25,472 bases of DNA from a virus, in IMG/VR virus record IMGVR_UViG_3300044492_000227, positions 1 through 25,472 of that record, one strand, 5' to 3'. This document shows, in pieces, positions 20,786-25,472 of this stretch. Below the pieces are notes generated by a model, which made no database searches, was not told where the DNA came from, and worked only from the letters and a program-made list of their open reading frames with translations. Each line of letters opens with the position of its first letter. Within the stretch, counting starts at the first letter, position 1. The position numbers were made by a program, and so were the translations under genes.

Positions 20786-21737
20786 AATTAATAGAGACAA
20801 GTTTCTATCGCCTACAGGTATTACCTGTTGGATCAATGGCCCAGCAGGTTCAGGCAAGACACGCCTTGCAATGGGATTTCCCGACGTGCTTGCGATAACC
20901 TTTGACCCGACAGGCTTAGACGTCTGTAAGGAACCAGAGAACAGCAAACTACTGGACAACTTGAAGTGGCATGTCCCGCTTAATGGCCTACCACTCAATG
21001 ACGTCTTTCAGTTTACCGAGAAGGCTGGTGAGACAGGTATCTACGCCGCTATTGCGCTGGCCCGTCAACTTGGACCACGCGGAGAGAAAAAGATTAAGAC
21101 TGTCGCTGTAGATGGTTTTACGTACCTCTCACAATTAAAATGGACTCAAATCTGTCAGGCTAAAGGCGTGGACCCGACTAACAAGGAAATGATGGACAAG
21201 CGTGAGGCTGACCAGCGGAGTTGGTATGACGCGTTGGGCTCCTACCTGGACCACTTGGTGCTGCAGAACCTGCTCCCACTCGCTACGCGCGACGACTTGA
21301 ACGTAGTCATAACCTGCCACGTGCAGCGTGAGTCAGACAACAACGTGAAAGGTATCCAAGTAGCCCGCTCAACTACCGCGCAGGAGTTACAAGCGGCCAG
21401 CAAGCGCATGGTGAACCTGGACAGCGATCTCAGCCCACAAGTTCTCGGCTCATTCAGGCAACGCATTGACGGTATGCCTTCAGCCACCATCTACCTTGAG
21501 CACCGGCTGGTTAATGTCGACAACAAGGAGCAGTTGAAGTACTACGCTTACTGCAAGTTGACGCGCTCACAATCGCTCGACACCGTGGTGAAGGCTAAGA
21601 ATAGATTTGGCCTGGGCACCTTAGATCTTACCAATGGCTCATTTTACAAGACGCTATTGAAACGAATTGAAGATTCTCGCAACGTCGCTCAGCCGAGTGC
21701 TGAGGGCAAACCATTAACAACCACTAAAGGAGCATGA
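20778..21737 (+). CDS. SAK4-like recombination ATPase (RecA-core)
   Basis: 319 residues. Walker A GPAGSGKT (21-28) and Walker B IKTVAVDGF (about D112), with a conserved ITCHVQRE after it, match the Sak4/AAA_24 single-strand annealing-associated ATPases. They assist phage recombination and replication together with an SSB. The neighbours support it: a Cas4-like nuclease before and an SSB-like protein after. Length is slightly above the typical core, with an added C-terminal tail. No recombinase-specific L2 loop could be judged by eye. Confidence 0.85.
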   Translation: MPEINRDKFLSPTGITCWINGPAGSGKTRLAMGFPDVLAITFDPTGLDVCKEPENSKLLDNLKWHVPLNGLPLNDVFQFTEKAGETGIYAAIALARQLGPRGEKKIKTVAVDGFTYLSQLKWTQICQAKGVDPTNKEMMDKREADQRSWYDALGSYLDHLVLQNLLPLATRDDLNVVITCHVQRESDNNVKGIQVARSTTAQELQAASKRMVNLDSDLSPQVLGSFRQRIDGMPSATIYLEHRLVNVDNKEQLKYYAYCKLTRSQSLDTVVKAKNRFGLGTLDLTNGSFYKTLLKRIEDSRNVAQPSAEGKPLTTTKGA

Positions 21738-21739
21738 TC

Positions 21740-22384
21740 ATGTCAGATGAGAACGAAGTAGCTGCCGAAGTTGAAGAGACGCCAAGTTGGGTCACTGAAG
21801 GTACTGAGGATGATTTCTCAGTCGACGGGGAGGACATCAGCAAGGCTGAGCAAATGGTTGGCGGTTCGGATGTTATCGATCCTGCCAGCGATGTCGAACT
21901 AGTCGTCAAGTCGGTCAAGGTTGACAAGTACGTCCCTCAAGGTGAGGAGGAGTGGAAAACCGCCCGCATGGAATTGATGCTAGTAGTCGGTAAGAAGGGT
22001 GTGGACGGTAAGGGCAAGTACGCCAACAAGCACTTCTTCCCGCGCCTCGGGTTTGCGGTTAACAGAGGCGCGTATGACTTCTCGACCAACGCCGCAGGCA
22101 AGCCAACAACCTTCTACGAGCCCGCTGGTGGCTTCTTTGGCGACTACAACGCATTCCTGGTCGCCCTGGGCTTCAAGACTTCACCGGCACCCAAGAACGA
22201 TTCAGCCTTTCGGGCGAGTCTGGTAGGCAAGTCGGTGCTGGTTGACATCAAGAAGGACCGCAAGCAAGTGAAGAACTCGCAGACTGGCAAGTATGAGCGG
22301 GTTGACGAGTACGAGAATATGCTGGTTTATAAGCCTGGCAAGGCAAAGGTCGACGCCCCACAGGCTGAGGCAGCAGTAAGTTAG
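21740..22384 (+). CDS. Probable ssDNA-binding protein (SAK4-associated)
   Basis: 214 residues from ATG 21740, preferred over ATG 21734 because AAAGGAG (21726-21732) is 7 bases from the former and 1 from the latter. An acidic N terminus (NEVAAEVEETPSW) leads to a beta-rich body (ELVVKSVKVDKYVP, ARMELMLVV, KSVLVDIKKDRKQV) compatible with an OB-type single-strand binding fold, like the proteins that follow SAK4 genes. There is no acidic SSB C-terminal tip. Assignment rests mainly on position. Confidence 0.6.
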   Translation: MSDENEVAAEVEETPSWVTEGTEDDFSVDGEDISKAEQMVGGSDVIDPASDVELVVKSVKVDKYVPQGEEEWKTARMELMLVVGKKGVDGKGKYANKHFFPRLGFAVNRGAYDFSTNAAGKPTTFYEPAGGFFGDYNAFLVALGFKTSPAPKNDSAFRASLVGKSVLVDIKKDRKQVKNSQTGKYERVDEYENMLVYKPGKAKVDAPQAEAAVS

Positions 22385-22413
22385 TGGTCGGGGGGCCAGA
22401 GGGGGGTGGCGAG

Positions 22414-22827
22414 TTGCTACAGTTCACGCTCCCCTCATTTCCACCTAGCTCTAACAGGCTCTATGACATTAACCATCGGCAGCGGAAGGTGTACCTGAGT
22501 GATGATGCGCTCATCTGGCGCACCCGTACCACCCCTTTCGTTAAGCCTTGCCGGTGGCCGGTTGAATGGTTGCTGAAACTAACCCTTGACTATGAGGCTC
22601 CGAACTGGTTAACGAAGTCAGGCGTGATCAGGAGAGTAGATGTCCAAAACCTTGAGAAACTCGTTATCGACACCTTGTTCGCGAAATGGGGCTGGGACGA
22701 CTCGCGACTTGTCGAGTGTGTCCGGCGCAAGGTCTATGGACCAGAACAAGTTATCCGTGTCACGCTTGAGCATGTGTCCCCGCTGCTTCAACACGGGCAC
22801 ACAGGTGATCAGGGGAGCGAGGTATGA
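22414..22827 (+). CDS. rusA: RusA-family Holliday junction resolvase
   Basis: 137 residues from TTG 22414, chosen because AGAGGGGGG lies 6-14 bases upstream and the protein then starts with the family opening LQFTLPSFPPSSNRLY; a GTG at 22384 would add an unusual Gly-rich leader. The catalytic region RRVDVQNLEKLVIDTLF (D76, K82, D86) and WGWDDSRLVE (D95, D96) match RusA. The usual D-x-D-N becomes D-V-Q-N, so one acidic metal ligand is replaced by Gln. Resolves branched DNA before packaging. Confidence 0.85.
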   Translation: MLQFTLPSFPPSSNRLYDINHRQRKVYLSDDALIWRTRTTPFVKPCRWPVEWLLKLTLDYEAPNWLTKSGVIRRVDVQNLEKLVIDTLFAKWGWDDSRLVECVRRKVYGPEQVIRVTLEHVSPLLQHGHTGDQGSEV

Positions 22828-23117
22828 TTATGGCCAACGCTGCGCACACGCGCCCGTTAATGGCGAACTGTTTGGCGATCGTTGAGCAGGTGCGTTGGCT
22901 CAATGAGGCGCTGTTACTACAGCAACTTGGCTATGTCCTCATTTGTCGACATAGTGATGGTCAGATGTACACAATCAAGGACGTGCGCGAGGGTAGTGGT
23001 GAGCCGAACCTGGAGGTGCTCACGCTACATGGCTGGCACAAGCCGACAACCTGTTGGGCTGAGTTACGCAAGCCGGTAGCGCCCGCACCAGCAGCAAAGC
23101 AGGGAGGATTGTTTTGA
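22824..23117 (+). CDS. Hypothetical protein with C-terminal QGGLF (clamp-binding-like) motif
   Basis: 97 residues; start overlaps the RusA stop. ATG 22824 and 22830 are both usable. The middle holds a helical segment (EQVRWLNEALLLQQLGYVLI) and a beta part (QMYTIKDVREG). The last residues KQGGLF fit the QxxLF pentapeptide by which proteins bind the bacterial sliding clamp, after a flexible APAPAA linker. Next to a recombination module this would make sense, but the motif is short and could be chance. Confidence 0.62.
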   Translation: MIMANAAHTRPLMANCLAIVEQVRWLNEALLLQQLGYVLICRHSDGQMYTIKDVREGSGEPNLEVLTLHGWHKPTTCWAELRKPVAPAPAAKQGGLF

Positions 23118-23359
23118 AACAGGCTATAACAATTGACCTCGCGCAACTACGCGCCCTGCTGACTGAATTTGTTGAGGAGCGCGGCGGTGATGAGGGCGAT
23201 GATGACCTAATGCGCCGGCTAACACTCAGCGACTTCATGGTCTGGGCCACTAACAAAGCTAAAGGAGACACAAATGAGCAGACGACAGCAACACCCGTTA
23301 ATCGTAGCAATGAACAAGTTCGACACACTTCTCGCTTCACTGACTGGCGAAAGCGCTAA
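23114..23359 (+). CDS. Small hypothetical protein (TTG start)
   Basis: 81 residues from a TTG at 23114 with a strong GGGAGGA site 5 bases upstream, overlapping the previous stop. It is acidic and helical at the start (LAQLRALLTEFVEERGGDEG), disordered and polar at the end. Its last 28 codons overlap the next gene in another frame, an unusually long overlap for this window. No function recognised. Confidence 0.58.
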   Translation: MKQAITIDLAQLRALLTEFVEERGGDEGDDDLMRRLTLSDFMVWATNKAKGDTNEQTTATPVNRSNEQVRHTSRFTDWRKR

Positions 23360-23531
23360 CATGTTCGTGGCGTATGTGCGCAATAAGGTGGCTACGCGCC
23401 GCGTCCCAAAGTCAGCATCGACTACTGCGCCGAGTGCGAGCAAACGATCACGACAGCGCGCACAGCCAGCGGAACCCGTAGTGAATACCGAGGCCGACGT
23501 GGCGAATGCTATGACTGCTTCAGGAGATTGA
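23274..23531 (+). CDS. Small basic hypothetical protein
   Basis: 85 residues from ATG 23274, preceded by AAAGGAG. An N-terminal folded part (MNKFDTLLASLTGESANMF) is followed by a Ser/Arg/Ala-rich basic tail that may bind nucleic acid, ending TASGD. Those last codons are part of a 17-bp direct repeat that recurs after the Dam methyltransferase. Overlaps the previous gene by 86 bases. Confidence 0.6.
   Translation: MSRRQQHPLIVAMNKFDTLLASLTGESANMFVAYVRNKVATRRVPKSASTTAPSASKRSRQRAQPAEPVVNTEADVANAMTASGD
23513..23529 (+). repeat. 17-bp direct repeat, left copy, flanking the Dam methyltransferase
   Basis: GACTGCTTCAGGAGATT at 23513-23529 is repeated exactly at 24002-24018, 489 bases away. It supplies the TASGD end of the preceding gene and the AGGAG ribosome-binding site of the methyltransferase. 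Confidence 0.85.
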
Positions 23532-24020
23532 ATGCAATCCACGCTACCAACCATGCTGTTCTCTAAGGAGTCTGACGAGTGGGCAACGCCGTGGCCGCTG
23601 TTTAACTGGCTTAACTCGTCGTTTCAGTTCACGCTAGATCCCTGCGCTACTGCGGAGACTGCAAAGTGCATCAAGTTCTACACGCAAACTGAGGACGGGT
23701 TGCTGCAATCGTGGGCCAACGAGCGAGTGTTTATGAACCCGCCCTACTCAGCGGCAATCAAGTGGATGAAGAAGGCGTGGACAGAAGCGCAACTAGGGGC
23801 AACAGTTGTGTGCTTAGTTGCGGCCCGCACTGATACGAGATGGTTTCAAGATTATGTGATCGGGAAAGCTAACGAGATACAGTTCTTACCAGGACGGGTA
23901 ACCTTCTTACGGCCTGAGAAGGCGGCTAACACGGCCCCTTTCCCTTCATGTGTAATTGTCTACCGGCCACCTGTGGAACGTAGGTTTCTCAGACTGCGAC
24001 CGACTGCTTCAGGAGATTAG
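23532..24020 (+). CDS. dam: DNA N6-adenine methyltransferase, phage Dam family
   Basis: 162 residues, AGGAG 6 bases before ATG 23532. It matches the short Dam_phage family: SDEWATPWPLF (14-24), FTLDPCAT (D36-P-C), FYTQTEDGLLQSW, catalytic FMNPPYS (N69-P-P-Y), then a VCLVAARTDTRWF strand and a PGRVTFL segment. It lacks a separate SAM FxGxG motif, as is usual for the family. It would methylate adenine in phage DNA. The gene is bounded by 17-bp direct repeats with a 489-bp period, and its C terminus TASGD equals that of the preceding gene, so it looks like an inserted cassette. Confidence 0.9.
   Translation: MQSTLPTMLFSKESDEWATPWPLFNWLNSSFQFTLDPCATAETAKCIKFYTQTEDGLLQSWANERVFMNPPYSAAIKWMKKAWTEAQLGATVVCLVAARTDTRWFQDYVIGKANEIQFLPGRVTFLRPEKAANTAPFPSCVIVYRPPVERRFLRLRPTASGD
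24002..24018 (+). repeat. 17-bp direct repeat, right copy, flanking the Dam methyltransferase
   Basis: Exact copy of 23513-23529. It encodes the end of the methyltransferase and provides the AGGAG before the next start at 24025. Confidence 0.85.
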
Positions 24021-24024
24021 GACG

Positions 24025-24213
24025 ATGATTCCAAACGAGCACGACGTCAAGCAGGCACTCACTAAGATCGAGCGTGATAGTGCGCACCCGACGCGCAAGT
24101 TGGCAATGGAACTCGTTGAGGCGCACCGACAGCCTAAGCCAACCATGCTACCTGTCGACGCCATCATGGATCGCTACAAGTCGCAACTGGACAACTTGAT
24201 CGGTAAACGCTGA
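24025..24213 (+). CDS. Small hypothetical protein
   Basis: 62 residues from ATG 24025 with AGGAGATTAGGACG upstream, preferred over an in-frame earlier ATG inside the Dam gene. Helical and basic (EHDVKQALTKIERD, PVDAIMDRYKSQLDNLIGKR). Its ribosome-binding site is the one carried by the right direct repeat, so it may have originally followed the 23274 gene directly. Function unknown. Confidence 0.62.
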   Translation: MIPNEHDVKQALTKIERDSAHPTRKLAMELVEAHRQPKPTMLPVDAIMDRYKSQLDNLIGKR

Positions 24214-24458
24214 TGCCCTTCAAGCAAGACAAGCTAACCGAACGCGTCACCGAAGCATTCAAGTTGATGCAGAACCGCATTCATAGTGGCTGGGCTTCAC
24301 AGTTTCAGTGCTTTGATGCTGGTTATCGGGCTGGTTACGTGGCGGGTATCGCGGACAATTCCCCCGACTCCACAGATCATAGGTCGGTCGGGGCGAGCAG
24401 GCAGGTTGGTAGTATTCCTCCTGCTGATCTGCCTGCTCAAGATAAGGGAGAGCGATGA
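24213..24458 (+). CDS. Small hypothetical protein
   Basis: 81 residues, ATG overlapping the previous stop (TGATG) without a clear Shine-Dalgarno, so coupled translation is likely. Basic helical start (LTERVTEAFKLMQNRI), a CFDAGYRAGYVAGIAD middle, and a polar tail. No family recognised. Confidence 0.58.
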   Translation: MPFKQDKLTERVTEAFKLMQNRIHSGWASQFQCFDAGYRAGYVAGIADNSPDSTDHRSVGASRQVGSIPPADLPAQDKGER

Positions 24459-24670
24459 TGGACGAGCCTGAGAATGAACCACGCTCTACCGGGCACACGG
24501 GCCCAAACGAGCAGGAACTGAGCCGCCTTGCCCTGCTAGAATACGAGATGCTTCAGGAGCGGCAGCGATTGACAGCGGATCGACCTGTCAACGAGTTCGT
24601 GCCGTCGCTCATGCCGGTGCTGCCGTACTGGAAGAAGCGTACTCGTACTTACGGTTGGAAATGCTGGTGA
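24458..24670 (+). CDS. Small hypothetical protein
   Basis: 70 residues from ATG 24458, 7 bases after GGGAG; the adjacent ATG 24455 is a close alternative. Acidic N terminus (DEPENEPRS), a helical EQELSRLALLEYEMLQERQR segment and a Trp/aromatic end (YWKKRTRTYGWKCW). No function recognised; runs into the zinc-finger gene. Confidence 0.58.
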   Translation: MDEPENEPRSTGHTGPNEQELSRLALLEYEMLQERQRLTADRPVNEFVPSLMPVLPYWKKRTRTYGWKCW

Positions 24671-24921
24671 TGCCAAAAGGGCACTATCAACGTAAGTCTC
24701 GCGGGCGATACAGACTAATCCTACCCGACTATGATGGCGGCGCACTCCAAGTAGAATGCGCCTACTGCGGCGCGAAGGTAGGAGAAACTTGTTGGGCACT
24801 CAGGTCGGTACGTGGGGAACCGGCAGATACAATCCACGCACCACATAAGACTCGTATGAAAGCAATGGTTCAAGCGCGATTAAAACAGAAGGAGACTCCA
24901 AATGAAACCCCCACTAACTGA
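24670..24921 (+). CDS. Phage zinc-finger protein (CxxC...C...H type)
   Basis: 83 residues from ATG 24670, overlapping the previous stop (TGATG). Residues about 27-63 hold CAYCGAKVGETCW followed by HAPHKTRM, the C-x2-C-x6-C...H pattern of small zinc-binding domains widespread in phages and actinobacterial proteins. A DNA- or RNA-binding regulatory role is usual but not proven. It overlaps the endolysin gene by 20 bases. Confidence 0.7.
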   Translation: MPKGHYQRKSRGRYRLILPDYDGGALQVECAYCGAKVGETCWALRSVRGEPADTIHAPHKTRMKAMVQARLKQKETPNETPTN

Positions 24922-25462
24922 CACCGATTACGAAGCCGCTGCTACCCGACTGGGCTGCGAGGTCGCTGCTATCAAGGCTGTGGCTGAAGTCGAGAGTGGC
25001 CCACACGGTGGCTTCCTGCCGGACGACACGCCAGTCATCCTGTTCGAGCGCCACTTGTTTGCGCGCCTAACTAACCACGTCTATGACCACGCACACCCTG
25101 CTATCTCAAACCCCAGCCCTGGCGGTTACGGCAAGGTGCTCGATCAGCCGGCCCGACTGGCTGAGGCGAGCGCGCTCGATCGCGATGCGGCATTGCAAGC
25201 CTGCTCATGGGGTCGCTTCCAGGTCCTCGGGGCCAACTGGCGTGATCTCGACTACGAGTCATTACAACAATTCGTGAACGCGATGTATGCAGGCGAGGCT
25301 GAGCAATTGGACTCGTTCGTCAGGTTCATCCAGCACAACGGGTTGACGGGCGCGCTGAGGACGCATAACTGGACCGCGTTCGCGCGTCGCTATAATGGGC
25401 CTAACTTTCATATTAACCATTACGACACGAAGCTGGCCGAGGCTTACGCGAGGCACAAATGA
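24902..25462 (+). CDS. Endolysin, N-acetylmuramidase (PF11860/DUF3380 type)
   Basis: 186 residues, ATG 24902 after AAGGAG. It matches the N-acetylmuramidase family along its full length: a VAEVESG segment with the likely catalytic Glu (E31), GGFLPDDTPVILFERHLF (36-53), CSWGRFQVLG (101-110), and a late ARRYNG. It cuts the glycan strand of peptidoglycan at the end of infection. No signal peptide or transmembrane segment is present, so export needs a holin, plausibly the gene that starts at 25459. No separate cell-wall-binding domain. Confidence 0.92.
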   Translation: MKPPLTDTDYEAAATRLGCEVAAIKAVAEVESGPHGGFLPDDTPVILFERHLFARLTNHVYDHAHPAISNPSPGGYGKVLDQPARLAEASALDRDAALQACSWGRFQVLGANWRDLDYESLQQFVNAMYAGEAEQLDSFVRFIQHNGLTGALRTHNWTAFARRYNGPNFHINHYDTKLAEAYARHK

Positions 25463-25472
25463 GACGCGGGCT
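25459..25472 (+). CDS. Start of next gene (partial)
   Basis: ATG at 25459 overlaps the endolysin stop (ATGA) with GAGG about 7 bases upstream; only four codons are in the window. By position a holin or spanin is expected, but no sequence supports that. Confidence 0.35.

Noticed and set aside
1-25472. tRNA genes or an integrase/attachment site
   Set aside because: I found no cloverleaf with a T-loop GTTCGA consensus and no tyrosine or serine recombinase; the HTH protein alone does not establish a temperate lifestyle.

Overview
The window is a fragment of a tailed double-stranded DNA bacteriophage (Caudoviricetes), or a prophage of one. The diagnostic genes are a large and small terminase pair, a SAK4-like recombination ATPase with a probable single-strand-binding partner, a RusA-type resolvase, a poxvirus-D5-like SF3 helicase, several DNA methyltransferases and a muramidase endolysin. 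Genes are short and tightly packed, with ATGA/TGATG overlaps and Shine-Dalgarno sites, and the best promoters are sigma70-like, so the host is an ordinary bacterium. The sequence alone does not name it. I saw no tRNA, rRNA, CRISPR array, insertion sequence or integrase, and no stretch over 300 bases lacks a gene.

Layout. (1) 1-7800, leftward: packaging and virion-surface module. It runs from small terminase (7800) and large terminase, through a methyltransferase, a tail/fibre-like structural protein, a glycosyltransferase and a second methyltransferase, to a very large surface protein with a Ser-Pro mucin-like tail that runs off the left edge. (2) 7959-12258, rightward: an accessory operon opening with two small proteins, then a putative amidoligase with a 40-cysteine N-terminal repeat region and, overlapping it, a class II glutamine amidotransferase. 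Eight or so small proteins follow, the last two being tiny membrane-type peptides. (3) 12259-13923: a leftward island (SF3 helicase plus excisionase-like HTH protein) facing the rightward genes across a 110-bp imperfect palindrome. Its other end is a compact divergent promoter region from which both flanking genes appear to be transcribed leaderless. (4) 13924-19305, rightward: many small unknown proteins, a cytosine C5 methyltransferase, an N4/N6 methyltransferase and a DUF551 protein. (5) 19376-22827: zinc-ribbon proteins, a Cas4/RecB-like nuclease, SAK4-like ATPase, SSB-like protein and RusA, a coherent recombination/replication module. (6) 22824-25472: small proteins, a Dam-type methyltransferase flanked by 17-bp direct repeats, a zinc-finger protein and the endolysin, with the next lysis gene just starting at the edge.

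Most unusual signals. The amidoligase/glutamine-amidotransferase pair with its cysteine-repeat region is the best candidate for a little-described biochemical system: ammonia released from glutamine could feed amide-bond formation on an unknown target. Separately, the hexamer TCAGAC occurs 25 times on the + strand and, by my reading, once on the - strand within 10504-14222. It occurs in genes of both orientations and between genes, which suggests a DNA-level, strand-specific signal centred on the helicase/palindrome region.
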